Source: Aquisalibacillus elongatus (GTDB taxonomy: Bacteria; Bacillota; Bacilli; Bacillales; Alkalibacillaceae). From it: DNA of 64,000 bases. Shown in pieces: positions 50,631 to 58,319 of the stretch. The translations under genes and the position numbers were made by a program. Location of the stretch: contig NZ_RKRF01000009.1 of NCBI RefSeq assembly GCF_003843875.1, positions 244,270 to 308,269 of the forward strand, read 5' to 3'. Positions within the stretch are counted from its first letter, which is position 1, and every line of letters starts with the position of its first letter. The notes under the pieces are model-generated. The model made no database searches, was not told the DNA's origin, and saw only the letters and a list, made by a program, of their open reading frames with translations.

Positions 50631-51872
50631 TTACTCGATTCGTACACGTACCTGTTCTCTATTGGTACGCCAACGGATATCTTCTGGTGCTTCAACTTGA
50701 ATATTTGCGAAGACTTCACCTTCAACTGTTTCAGATACATCAATCCAAACACGAATATCATCTTCTGTTAAGTCTTCTAAGTCTTCTGCCTTTCCAATCG
50801 TTGTTATGTCGATTGTTGCTTCCTCCGGCTCAAGGAACACAATCTCACGGTCTTCTCTTAAATTCTCAACTTCTATTTCCATATCGGACAACTCACGCTC
50901 GTCCGCTTCTGTTACAACCACTTCTACGCCGACAGATTCCGGCTCTATTTTTCGGATATCAGTTGGCACATCAAGCTCTGTCTCAAACTCTGTTGTCTCT
51001 GTTATATCGGATAAGTTAATCATCACAGGTGATAGTTGATTAATCTCATTTAACCTTTCTTCTTGTCCATAAATGGTTGCTGTAACAGGTGTTAAATTAA
51101 TAGATTCCAATACTAAATTATCGTCTAGTTCCCCAACGGTATCATGTGATAGCGGGAAGCGCTTGTCCTGAACGGATACATCTGCTTCTATCGTTACCGT
51201 TGAAGGATTAATAAATACATTTAATTCATTACCTTGAGGATCATAGACTTTAACTGGAATACTTCTTGCAATGCCATCTTCTGCTAAGTCATTAAACTCG
51301 ACAATGGCTTTAACCATTCCAATTTGATCAATTTCTGTTTTAGGTCCAGTAATTTCTACTTCCTCTGGGGTAATGGTCGGCGTTGATGCAAACACCTCAC
51401 TCATGTCCGTTCCATCTTGACCGACAAAATCAAGCTCGACCGGCCTCGTTACACTTGAACGCTCCTCAATGGTTACTTCAATCGTTTGAGGCTCTATGTA
51501 GACCCCTAATTGACTCGACATACCTCGATGTTGAACATCCACTTCATGCGTTCCAGGTTCAAGGTCATTTAAATCAATAAATACATCAAAATTCCGTTGT
51601 CTAACGGCTTGTGTGACAGAACTAACAGGACCTTCAACCGTCACCTCTACCGTATCAGGCACTCCACGTACGACATAGCGTTCTTCTTCCAGTTCAACTT
51701 GGAGGGGGACATTTTCCATCGTTTCCGCCTCGTCAGAACCTGATGGGAACAGAAATGCCTGATCGGAATCTTGTGAATTAGCATCATCTAACGCCACTGT
51801 TAAATACAATAACAACGCCAAAAATAACGATACAATTCGTGTGAACCACGGGCTTTTAATCCATTTATCCAT
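50631..51872 (-). CDS. cdaR: CdaR, YbbR-domain regulator of CdaA
   Basis: A 413-residue membrane-anchored protein: one N-terminal membrane helix (about 10-27: WFTRIVSLFLALLLYLTVA), then four YbbR beta-rich repeats outside the cell, with segments such as VPLQVELEEERYVVRGVPDTVEV that recur. CdaR interacts with CdaA and modulates c-di-AMP synthesis. The gene overlaps cdaA by 8 bases. The extracellular domain is strongly acidic (many Glu/Asp), which fits a halotolerant host. GGAGGGG precedes the ATG. Confidence 0.92.
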   Translation of the reverse strand: MDKWIKSPWFTRIVSLFLALLLYLTVALDDANSQDSDQAFLFPSGSDEAETMENVPLQVELEEERYVVRGVPDTVEVTVEGPVSSVTQAVRQRNFDVFIDLNDLEPGTHEVDVQHRGMSSQLGVYIEPQTIEVTIEERSSVTRPVELDFVGQDGTDMSEVFASTPTITPEEVEITGPKTEIDQIGMVKAIVEFNDLAEDGIARSIPVKVYDPQGNELNVFINPSTVTIEADVSVQDKRFPLSHDTVGELDDNLVLESINLTPVTATIYGQEERLNEINQLSPVMINLSDITETTEFETELDVPTDIRKIEPESVGVEVVVTEADERELSDMEIEVENLREDREIVFLEPEEATIDITTIGKAEDLEDLTEDDIRVWIDVSETVEGEVFANIQVEAPEDIRWRTNREQVRVRIE

Positions 51873-52677
51873 TGTTCTTTCCCCTCCAGTTCCACGACTT
51901 ATTCGAGTCTAAATTGGAGTGAAGTTCTTTCATCAGCATTTTTCTTAAATCCTCTTCTTCAAGACGGCGGTGCAGCTCGCCATTTTTCGTTGCTGAAATC
52001 ATGCCCGTCTCTTCAGATACAACAATTGTAAATGCATCTGTTACTTCGCTAATCCCCATCGCTGCTCGGTGACGGGTCCCAAGTTCCTTCGAAATAAACG
52101 GGCTTTCGCTTAACGGTAAGTAACAGGCTGCCGCAACAATTTCATCGTCCTTTATGATAACCGCTCCATCATGTAGGGGTGCGTTTGGCATGAAAATATT
52201 CGTTAGAAGCTGACTCGTTAATCTACCATTCACATCAGTACCTGTTTCAACATATTCACTCATGCCGGTATCACGCTCAATGGTGATTAATGCACCGATC
52301 CGGCGTTTAGACATGTATTTACAAGCACTAATGATTGACTCAATCGTATCATTAATTGCTTTTTCCTGGGAATAGGAATGTCTGGCAAAAAGACTTCCAC
52401 GCCCCAGCTGTTCTAAAGCGCGGCGGATTTCCGGCTGGAACAAGATAATTACCGCAAGGAAACCCCAATCAATCGCTTGTAGGACTAACCATTGTACGGT
52501 AGCTAATTCCAGTACGGAACTGAAAAACCAAATCGCTAGGACGACAAAAATTCCCTTCAATAATTGAACGGCTTTTGTTCCACGGATTAATGTGAATAAT
52601 TTATATATAACAAACCAGACAACTGCTATGTCTACGATAATTTTTAATATATCAATCAGGCTTTGATCTTGCCACAC
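51865..52677 (-). CDS. cdaA: diadenylate cyclase
   Basis: A 270-residue CdaA: three membrane helices in the first 85 residues, then the DAC domain with LHDGAVIIK and GTRHRAAMGISE, the DGA and RHR catalytic motifs. It makes c-di-AMP, which controls potassium and osmolyte import and wall homeostasis. A GTG at 52677 with AAGGGTG 8 bases before it is preferred over a GTG ten codons earlier that has no ribosome site. First gene of the cdaA-cdaR-glmM operon. Confidence 0.95.
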   Translation of the reverse strand: MWQDQSLIDILKIIVDIAVVWFVIYKLFTLIRGTKAVQLLKGIFVVLAIWFFSSVLELATVQWLVLQAIDWGFLAVIILFQPEIRRALEQLGRGSLFARHSYSQEKAINDTIESIISACKYMSKRRIGALITIERDTGMSEYVETGTDVNGRLTSQLLTNIFMPNAPLHDGAVIIKDDEIVAAACYLPLSESPFISKELGTRHRAAMGISEVTDAFTIVVSEETGMISATKNGELHRRLEEEDLRKMLMKELHSNLDSNKSWNWRGKNNG

Positions 52678-52796
52678 GTATGACACACCCTTACGCTTGA
52701 ATTTCACTCTTGTCTATATCAATTAAACTTTAAATTTACGCCAATATTTTCCCATCATAATTATAGCATACTTTTAAGCTTGTTCCGTAGCAAAAA

Positions 52797-52831
52797 ATAA
52801 ACGTTTAGCAGAGTTTTCTACTAAACGTTTA
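52797..52831 (-). terminator. terminator of sigW-rsiW
   Basis: On the minus strand AAACGTTTAG-AG/CT-CTAAACGTTT followed by ATTTTTT; the stem overlaps the rsiW stop codon. Confidence 0.85.
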
Positions 52832-53473
52832 TGGCGTAACGAATGTCATAAAGCTTTTGATTTCATTTTCAGCTTTGTGGTAAATCCAGTGCACATATTG
52901 ATCAATCTCAACAACTTTTCCTTCTACATGATGGTTGTATTTATTAAATTGATCACCATGGTGAATTGTATGGTCAATAACTTGGCTATTTACTAGGGTC
53001 AAATTACCTCTTATTTGACCTTCTAGCACTACTTCTGCATTCCGAACAATAAAATCGCCTTCTATGATTTCACCTTCAGGGATAATGACTCGGTCCCCTT
53101 GCGTAACAACACCTTCATGTTTTGATAGTGACATTTGTTGATTCGAATGATAATTCATTAAGGTAGAGATAAATAACATGATAAAAAATGCCACCGCTGC
53201 TGAGATCATAGGGTGCTCTTTAACAATCTTCCGCCCTCGTTTGAACCTCGAATCCTTTGGCAATTGAGCCATAATATTGCACTTTAAATCAGAAGGAACT
53301 TCGACATCTTTTATATCAGAAAGCTTTTGATCTACTCGTTTTAATTCCTGGTAGTGTTTTTGGCACGCACGACAGGACATAATATGATGTTTTAAATTAA
53401 TCTCTTCTTCATAAGTTAATTCATGGTTTAAATAATGATGTAACTCATCCTCGAAAACTTGGTTACACGCCAT
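52829..53473 (-). CDS. rsiW: anti-sigma-W factor
   Basis: A 214-residue anti-sigma factor. Zinc-binding anti-sigma domain: HHYLNHELTYEEEINLKHHIMSCRACQKHY (HxxxCxxC). A membrane helix lies at about 88-106 and a C-terminal extracellular domain with beta-strand repeats (GDRVIIPEGEIIEGDFIVRNAEVVLEG), reminiscent of a bactofilin-like helix, follows. It holds SigW until cleaved by site-1/site-2 proteolysis under envelope stress. The gene is 4 bases after sigW. Confidence 0.92.
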   Translation of the reverse strand: MACNQVFEDELHHYLNHELTYEEEINLKHHIMSCRACQKHYQELKRVDQKLSDIKDVEVPSDLKCNIMAQLPKDSRFKRGRKIVKEHPMISAAVAFFIMLFISTLMNYHSNQQMSLSKHEGVVTQGDRVIIPEGEIIEGDFIVRNAEVVLEGQIRGNLTLVNSQVIDHTIHHGDQFNKYNHHVEGKVVEIDQYVHWIYHKAENEIKSFMTFVTP

Positions 53474-53477
53474 CTAA

Positions 53478-54050
53478 TCAACTCCTATTGACCTCAACCA
53501 GTTTTTCTCTTAACGCTTCTCGACCTCGGTGTAGATGCGTTTTCACGGTACCAACAGGTAAGTCTAAAACTTCAGCAATCTCTTGTAAAGATAAATCCCT
53601 TACGTAACGTAAAACAATTACGGAACGATATTTGGTAGGTAAAGTAAGTAAAACTTCTTGAATCGTTTCGTTTAATTCTTTTGTCTCAAACCTTTCCTCC
53701 GGGGTTTTTTCTTCACTATTTATTTGGTCTAATAAGGTTTGCTGTTGGTCTTCTCGAACTGGTTGGTCTAGAATATGGATTGGTTTCTTTTTTCTCATCC
53801 AATCTATGGATAAATTAGTTGCGATCCGATAAAGCCATGGTGAGAATTTATTTTTCTTCTTAAAGGTTTGGATGTTTGTATACGCACGGACAAACGTCTC
53901 CTGCGTCATTTCCTGAGCATCGTGATGATTACCTAGCATTCGATAACAATGTTGATAGATCGCATGTTGATAGTTATCAATAATTTCACCGAAAGCTTCA
54001 TGGTTACCCTTTTTGACTTGTTTAATCAACTGATTCAACCTAAAATCCAT
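53478..54050 (-). CDS. sigW: ECF sigma factor SigW
   Basis: A 190-residue ECF sigma factor: region 2 (FVRAYTNIQTFKKKNKFSPWLYRIATNLSIDWMRKKKP), region 4 (LPTKYRSVIVLRYVRDLSLQEIAEVLDLPVGTVKTHLHRGREAL). It directs the envelope-stress regulon against wall-active agents. ATG 54050 follows GGGGGA; an earlier in-frame ATG (54077) lacks a ribosome site. A self-recognised promoter lies 35 bases upstream. Confidence 0.95.
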   Translation of the reverse strand: MDFRLNQLIKQVKKGNHEAFGEIIDNYQHAIYQHCYRMLGNHHDAQEMTQETFVRAYTNIQTFKKKNKFSPWLYRIATNLSIDWMRKKKPIHILDQPVREDQQQTLLDQINSEEKTPEERFETKELNETIQEVLLTLPTKYRSVIVLRYVRDLSLQEIAEVLDLPVGTVKTHLHRGREALREKLVEVNRS

Positions 54051-54084
54051 ATCAGTTCCCCCGCAAAATGCGGTCATGCTTAAA

Positions 54085-54111
54085 TACGAATGATTCCACT
54101 AAAAGGTTTCA
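54085..54111 (-). promoter_or_regulatory. SigW-type autoregulatory promoter
   Basis: TGAAAC (54106-54111) and CGTA (54085-54088) on the minus strand, 17 bases apart. Consensus is TGAAAC-N16-CGTA, so the site is one base longer. It stands at the right distance from sigW and implies autoregulation. Just downstream a small CCGCA/TGCGG hairpin abuts the sigW ribosome site. Confidence 0.8.
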
Positions 54112-54243
54112 AAAAATTTATAGAAGCATGACACATTATAATCTCACCCTATTATACTTGAAATTTGGAAAAATAAAATTTGAATTCAAAATATTGTCAT
54201 AAAAAATGATCTTTGGTGGAGTTTTAATTTAGAAAATAACGAC

Positions 54244-54415
54244 TCTATTCCCGGAATGATGGGGTTTATTCTCGAAATGACAGGTTCTATTTTCGGAAAG
54301 GAATATTCTATTTCCGATATGTTATGTTCAATTCCCGAAAAGCGCTGTCCAATTCCCGATAAGTCAGTCTCTATTCCGGAAAAAAAAGTGTCCAATTCCA
54401 GAATATTAATCTGAT
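54244..54415 (+). repeat. 21-base-period array, CTATTCCCGGAA motif
   Basis: The word TATTCCCGG/CAATTCCCGA or a near form recurs at 54246, 54267, 54288, 54309, 54330, 54351, 54372 and 54394, seven spacings of 21 bases (last one 22). On the minus strand an 81-codon frame (54186-54431) runs right through and reads as heptads with repeated SGIE. It has no ribosome site. The array fills the space between sigW and the arginase terminator. Confidence 0.8.
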
Positions 54416-54420
54416 CATAG

Positions 54421-54460
54421 AAAAAAGCCAAAGCGCCTTAAATTTACACTTTGGCTTTTA
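54421..54460. terminator. terminator of the arginase gene
   Basis: AAAAGCCAAAG/CTTTGGCTTTT around a 15-base loop. Bidirectional, with T on the minus side. Confidence 0.85.
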
Positions 54461-54467
54461 TGAATGC

Positions 54468-55370
54468 TTATAAATATTTCTCACCGTATAACGCAGCAAT
54501 CATATCGGCTGCCACAACAGCGGTCTTATTTTGATCATCTAATAGTGGGTTAACTTCCACTACTTCAGCAGAAGTAATGATTCCGGAATCGTGCAGTGTC
54601 TTCATAGCATAAAGCGTCTCACGGTACGATGGGCCACCTTCTATCGGTGTTCCGGTTCCTGGAGTAAACTGAGGATCGATTCCATCAACATCCAGGCTTA
54701 AATGAACACCATCTGTCCGTTCACGAAGGTATTCAACTGCCTCTTTCATTACGTGACTCATACCTAATGTCTCAATGTCATGCATCGTATACACGCGGAT
54801 TCCTTTTTCACGAATTAATTTGCGTTCACCTTCATCGATAGACCTCGCGCCAATAATAACGATGTTTTCAGGTTTTACTTTAGGACCTTGTCCATTAATA
54901 GAGGTTAGACGCTTATGTCCTAAGCCAATACTTGCTGCTAAGGACATTCCATGTATATTTCCTGAGGGTGACGTCTCATTTGTATTGAGATCAGGGTGGG
55001 CATCATACCAGATAACACCCATTTCTTTATAATAAGGTGCAACACCAGCAATACTACCAATTGCGATGCTGTGGTCCCCACCTAATATTAGTGGAACCTC
55101 ACCTTGTTTTTTTACTTCATTTAATTTATTTGCAATTTGTTCATTGCCTTCTGCTACTTGCTCTAAATTCTTCAAATTTGTTTTGGGGTCTTTTTGATCA
55201 GTTCCTGACTTTGGGACGTCTAGGTTGCCATAATCATAAAAATTCACACCTAAAGATTCTAATCGATTATGTAAACCGGCATATCTAATAGCATCAGGGC
55301 CTAAATCGACTCCCATATTTGGTTGGGCTATTGTTATTGGAGCTCCAATGATTGCTAATTTTTTATTCAT
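54468..55370 (-). CDS. rocF: arginase
   Basis: A 300-residue arginase/ureohydrolase. The binuclear manganese ligands are seen: GGDHSIAIG, YDAHPDLNT, HGM, SLDVDGIDPQF and PGTGTPIEGG. It splits arginine to ornithine and urea. ATG 55370 follows GGAGGG by 7 bases. A perfect catabolite-responsive element (55454-55468) lies upstream. The rocF-sigW neighbourhood is typical of Bacillaceae. Confidence 0.95.
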   Translation of the reverse strand: MNKKLAIIGAPITIAQPNMGVDLGPDAIRYAGLHNRLESLGVNFYDYGNLDVPKSGTDQKDPKTNLKNLEQVAEGNEQIANKLNEVKKQGEVPLILGGDHSIAIGSIAGVAPYYKEMGVIWYDAHPDLNTNETSPSGNIHGMSLAASIGLGHKRLTSINGQGPKVKPENIVIIGARSIDEGERKLIREKGIRVYTMHDIETLGMSHVMKEAVEYLRERTDGVHLSLDVDGIDPQFTPGTGTPIEGGPSYRETLYAMKTLHDSGIITSAEVVEVNPLLDDQNKTAVVAADMIAALYGEKYL

Positions 55371-55453
55371 TGCTTTTCCCTCCATCCAAACTCATTTTAT
55401 CCATTACGCTTATATTGGTTCAACTGAACAAAAACATGAATAAATATGCAATT

Positions 55454-55468
55454 TTGCAAACGTTTTCA
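55454..55468. promoter_or_regulatory. catabolite-responsive element (cre) for CcpA
   Basis: TTGCAAACGTTTTCA fits WTGNAANCGNWNNCW at every position. It sits between the divergent rocF (start 55370) and the Clp_N/GNAT gene (55519), so CcpA may control one or both with carbon supply. Confidence 0.6.
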
Positions 55469-55518
55469 AAAAAGGGTTTATAACTTCTAATTAGAACTTA
55501 ATGGTAGGAGGGTTAATT

Positions 55519-56328
55519 ATGATAACTAATAGAATAAAACAAATCATTGAACGTGCTGAGCATGAAGCCAACTACCACTGTTTACTACCAGAACATCTAC
55601 TATTAGCCTTTATCCAAGAAAAAAGCGGCCCTTTTGCGGATACTTTTTTAAGGCTAGAAACTAATGCTGACCAAATCAGACAACTATTACCCCATACGTT
55701 TGAAGCTGCGGAAAATGAACAGATTTACTCTATCCCAATTACAGAGACGGTCAAAAATATTACCAACCAAGCTTGGCAATATATGAAACATTACAATCAA
55801 ACAGTACTGAATGAAGGGCATTTACTCAAAGCATTAATAAAATCTAACAGTGTCCATCATCTGTTGTCTCAAAAAGACGCTCTACTTCTTTTAGAACTAG
55901 GCACCACATCACGGGATTTAATTGTTCATTTACGACACTATGACAAAAAGGCATCTAATGACAACATTATTCGTGTCAATAAACTATGGGAAGAGCTATT
56001 GAAAGAATACATATCAAAACACTTCGGGCAAGGATGGCTCGATACGATCAATAGTGGTCTAAAACAAAAACTACCTAACATTTATATATTTGTAAAAGGT
56101 GATAACATTTTAGGTTTTGCCTGCTTTGACACCTTTGAAGATTTGAAGGGATACTTTGGACCCATGGGGGTTGCACAACATCAGCGCCAAAAAGGAATAG
56201 GTTCTGCTCTTCTTCACCATTGCTTATATGAAATGAAACAAATCGGATATGAATATGCAATTATAGGTGGTGCTGGCCCTATTGAATTTTATGAGAAAGA
56301 ATGTGGTGCAAAAGTTATTCCTAAATAA
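55519..56328 (+). CDS. Clp N-domain / GNAT acetyltransferase fusion protein
   Basis: A 269-residue protein in two parts. Residues 1-140 form a double Clp_N repeat (ERAEHEANYHCLLPEHLLLAFIQEKSGPFAD and KHYNQTVLNEGHLLKALIKS) as at the start of ClpC, where it binds adaptor proteins. Residues 145-269 are a GNAT acetyltransferase with the acetyl-CoA site GVAQHQRQKGIGSALLHHCL. No AAA+ ATPase is present. ATG 55519 follows GGAGGG. The joining of the two domains is unusual and its target is unknown; acetylation linked to Clp recognition is a guess. Confidence 0.8.
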   Translation: MITNRIKQIIERAEHEANYHCLLPEHLLLAFIQEKSGPFADTFLRLETNADQIRQLLPHTFEAAENEQIYSIPITETVKNITNQAWQYMKHYNQTVLNEGHLLKALIKSNSVHHLLSQKDALLLLELGTTSRDLIVHLRHYDKKASNDNIIRVNKLWEELLKEYISKHFGQGWLDTINSGLKQKLPNIYIFVKGDNILGFACFDTFEDLKGYFGPMGVAQHQRQKGIGSALLHHCLYEMKQIGYEYAIIGGAGPIEFYEKECGAKVIPK

Positions 56329-56364
56329 AAAAAGTTGCCCCCCGATTAAGCAGAGAACAACTTT
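56327..56364 (-). terminator. terminator of the tRNA cluster
   Basis: On the minus strand AAAGTTG...CAACTTT with a 20-base loop and a T-run, 11 bases past the Ala tRNA 3' end. Confidence 0.75.
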
Positions 56365-56375
56365 GGTAACTGATA

Positions 56376-56451
56376 TGGTGGAGCCTAGCGGGATCGAACC
56401 GCTGACCTCCTGCGTGCAAAGCAGGCGCTCTCCCAGCTGAGCTAAGGCCCC
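56376..56451 (-). tRNA. tRNA-Ala (TGC)
   Basis: 76 bases with encoded CCA. Acceptor GGGGCCT/AGGCTCC, D-arm, anticodon loop TTTGCAC (TGC anticodon) and GGTTCGATCC T-arm. Last gene of the tRNA operon before the terminator. Confidence 0.95.
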
Positions 56452-56469
56452 TTCAGTTAGATTATGTAA

Positions 56470-56545
56470 TGGTGAGCCATGGAGGATTCGAACCTCCGAC
56501 CCTCTGATTAAAAGTCAGATGCTCTGCCAACTGAGCTAATGGCTC
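56470..56545 (-). tRNA. tRNA-Lys (TTT)
   Basis: 76 bases with encoded CCA. Acceptor GAGCCAT/ATGGCTC, anticodon loop CTTTTAA (TTT). The first 28 bases of this gene are duplicated 140 bases upstream in the transcript, at 56658-56687. Confidence 0.95.
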
Positions 56546-56657
56546 TAATTATGTTAGATCAAGATCGTCAAATGCTCGTCGCGTTGCAAGTTAGTTCGGC
56601 GATGCCCGCGCTCCTCGCAGAAACCTACAAGGATGTCTAATCAATGATGTTTACGGT

Positions 56658-56687
56658 TTTGCTCTGCCAACTGAGCTAATGGCTCTA
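56658..56687 (-). pseudogene. 5' fragment of a second tRNA-Lys
   Basis: Positions 56660-56687 match 56520-56547 (the 5' acceptor and D-arm of tRNA-Lys and its upstream base). No anticodon or T-arm follows. Between the two copies lies about 110 bases of different, G+C-richer sequence (56550-56658) that I cannot assign. Confidence 0.8.
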
Positions 56688-56753
56688 AATTATATGACTA
56701 ATTAAGCCATATTCTTGTGCTTACAATCAAAATTTATCCATAAAAAAATAAAA

Positions 56754-56828
56754 TGGCTGGGCCAGCTGGATTCGAACCAGCGCATGACGGTACCAAAAAC
56801 CGTTGCCTTACCGCTTGGCTATGGCCCA
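56754..56828 (-). tRNA. tRNA-Gln (TTG)
   Basis: 75 bases with CCA. Acceptor TGGGCCA/TGGCCCA, anticodon loop TTTTGGT (TTG). Confidence 0.94.
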
Positions 56829-56842
56829 ATCATTTTAATAAA

Positions 56843-56927
56843 TGGTGGAGGGGGAGAGATTCGAACTCCCGAACCCTGAGGGAGCGGATTTACAGTCCGC
56901 CGCGTTTAGCCACTTCGCTACCCCTCC
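56843..56927 (-). tRNA. tRNA-Tyr (GTA)
   Basis: 85 bases with CCA and a long variable arm. Acceptor GGAGGGG/CCCCTCC, anticodon loop CTGTAAA (GTA). Confidence 0.94.
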
Positions 56928-56935
56928 ATGATTGG

Positions 56936-57012
56936 TGGTGCCGGCCGAGGGACTCGAACCCCCAACCTACTGATTACAAGTCAGTTGCTCTGCCAGATTG
57001 AGCCAGGCCGGC
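56936..57012 (-). tRNA. tRNA-Thr (TGT)
   Basis: 77 bases with CCA. Acceptor GCCGGCC/GGCCGGC, anticodon loop CTTGTAA (TGT). Confidence 0.94.
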
Positions 57013-57028
57013 TAGTATCCAATTTAAA

Positions 57029-57104
57029 TGGTGGAGGATGGCGGGCTCGAACCACCGACCCCTTGCTTGTAAGGCAAGTGCTCTCCCAGCTGAGCTAATC
57101 CTCC
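57029..57104 (-). tRNA. tRNA-Val (TAC)
   Basis: 76 bases with CCA. Acceptor GGAGGAT/ATCCTCC, anticodon loop CTTACAA (TAC). Confidence 0.94.
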
Positions 57105-57111
57105 TCAAAAA

Positions 57112-57186
57112 TGGTGACCCGTACGGGACTCGAACCCGTGTTACCGCCGTGAAAGGGCGGTGTCTTAACCGCTTGACCAACGGGCC
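57112..57186 (-). tRNA. tRNA-Glu (TTC)
   Basis: 75 bases with CCA. Acceptor GGCCCGT/ACGGGTC, anticodon loop CTTTCAC (TTC). First tRNA of this group; about 360 bases of AT-rich sequence lie between it and the plus-strand operon. Confidence 0.94.
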
Positions 57187-57363
57187 AATCTATTTTCAAA
57201 ACGTGACCTGTCCAAATCGGACATTTTTTATTATATATAGATTTAAACATCTTGTAAAGGATGGATTTACATTCGAAATTTTAAGACTACTTTTCTCCAT
57301 CCTGTAAATAAAAAACCTCATTTCCTAAAATAATCAAAATAAATTATTATTTTTTTAAAAATC

Positions 57364-57393
57364 TTGTAACAGTTGATATAAGCACTGTTACAA
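57364..57393. promoter_or_regulatory. 30-base inverted repeat, unassigned operator
   Basis: TTGTAACAGT (57364-57373) and ACTGTTACAA (57384-57393) are perfect complements around a 10-base spacer. One full turn apart, they suit a dimeric repressor. It sits between the tRNA operon start and the phosphatase/transporter operon. No regulator gene is adjacent. Confidence 0.5.
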
Positions 57394-57468
57394 CAGTTTT
57401 TACCCCACTATTTTCCAACCTCTTTCGTTGACATTCCATCAAACTCTTATTAACCTTATAAGCATCTG

Positions 57469-57504
57469 TTAATTTTGTTTAATTTTTTCTTAATAAAATT
57501 AACA
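57469..57504 (+). promoter_or_regulatory. possible PhoP-box (TTAACA-like direct repeats)
   Basis: TTAAT at 57469, 57479 and 57490, and TTAACA at 57499, spaced 10, 11 and 9 bases. PhoP of Bacillus binds TT(A/T)ACA-like repeats about 11 bases apart. It lies 45-80 bases before the phosphatase gene. Matches are AT-rich and weak. Confidence 0.3.
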
Positions 57505-57547
57505 AATTATAGATACTTAATAACCTCAATTTTGAAAGGAGGTTACG

Positions 57548-58291
57548 ATGAAGGTTTCAGTTGAAAAAGAGTCTTATCAAGTTGAAGGCATTCTGTTTGA
57601 TAAGGATGGGACGATTATTGACTTCTATTCCATATGGGGTAAATGGGGTCAGGATATTACTGAGGATATAAGCAACCAACTCAGTGAATCTATTCACCTC
57701 AACCCTGAAGACATGGCTAAAGTAATTGGTTTATATCTGAATGAAAACTCTTGGGATCCTAAAGGGCCTTTGGCTATTAGTGGAACAAGTGAGTTAATAA
57801 CGATACTTTCGCATTATTTGTATCAAAGAAACATTCCTTGGAATGATGCTTATACTTATGTGACGAAAAGTTTCGAAGCAATCAGTGCCAACCTCGATTG
57901 GTCTCAATACATAAAGCCAATTGACGGTATTACCGAATTCATAAAGGATGCTCATCAAGCCGGTTTAAAAATGGCTGTTGTAACATCTGACTCAACTGAC
58001 GAAGCTAAACGTCATTTAGACTTACTTAATCTTAGATCATACTTTGATTTTGTGATTGGGCATGACCACGTTGAACGTGGAAAACCTTTCCGTGACATGG
58101 CTGATATAGCCTGTCAACAACTCGGCATAGAAAACCATCAAGCATTAATGTTTGGTGATTCAAATGGTGATATGAAACTTGTTCATAATGCTGGTTTACA
58201 GGCTGGGATTGGATTATCAGCCCATGAAGATCATTCACATTTAGAGGATGCTAACCTCGTGATTCAAAATTACCGAGGTTGCAATATATAA
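57548..58291 (+). CDS. HAD-superfamily phosphatase
   Basis: A 247-residue HAD hydrolase. Motif I is LFDKDGTII (Asp nucleophile and acid/base), motif II Thr/Ser in VVTSDST, motif III Lys in ERGKPF, and motif IV FGDSNGDMK. A helical cap (about residues 18-110) matches the C1 caps of phosphoglycolate/phosphonoacetaldehyde-type enzymes. AAAGGAGG precedes the ATG. The gene heads an operon with an ABC importer of the phosphonate/iron type and a sphingomyelinase. Phosphocholine is the suggested substrate, because the last enzyme would produce it. Confidence 0.85.
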   Translation: MKVSVEKESYQVEGILFDKDGTIIDFYSIWGKWGQDITEDISNQLSESIHLNPEDMAKVIGLYLNENSWDPKGPLAISGTSELITILSHYLYQRNIPWNDAYTYVTKSFEAISANLDWSQYIKPIDGITEFIKDAHQAGLKMAVVTSDSTDEAKRHLDLLNLRSYFDFVIGHDHVERGKPFRDMADIACQQLGIENHQALMFGDSNGDMKLVHNAGLQAGIGLSAHEDHSHLEDANLVIQNYRGCNI

Positions 58292-58319
58292 AATACATTA
58301 ATAGAGGGGAGAAATTAAG

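Noticed and set aside
54186..54431. 81-codon minus-strand gene behind sigW
   Set aside because: It follows the 21-base periodicity, lacks a ribosome site and would run across terminators; listed as an array instead.
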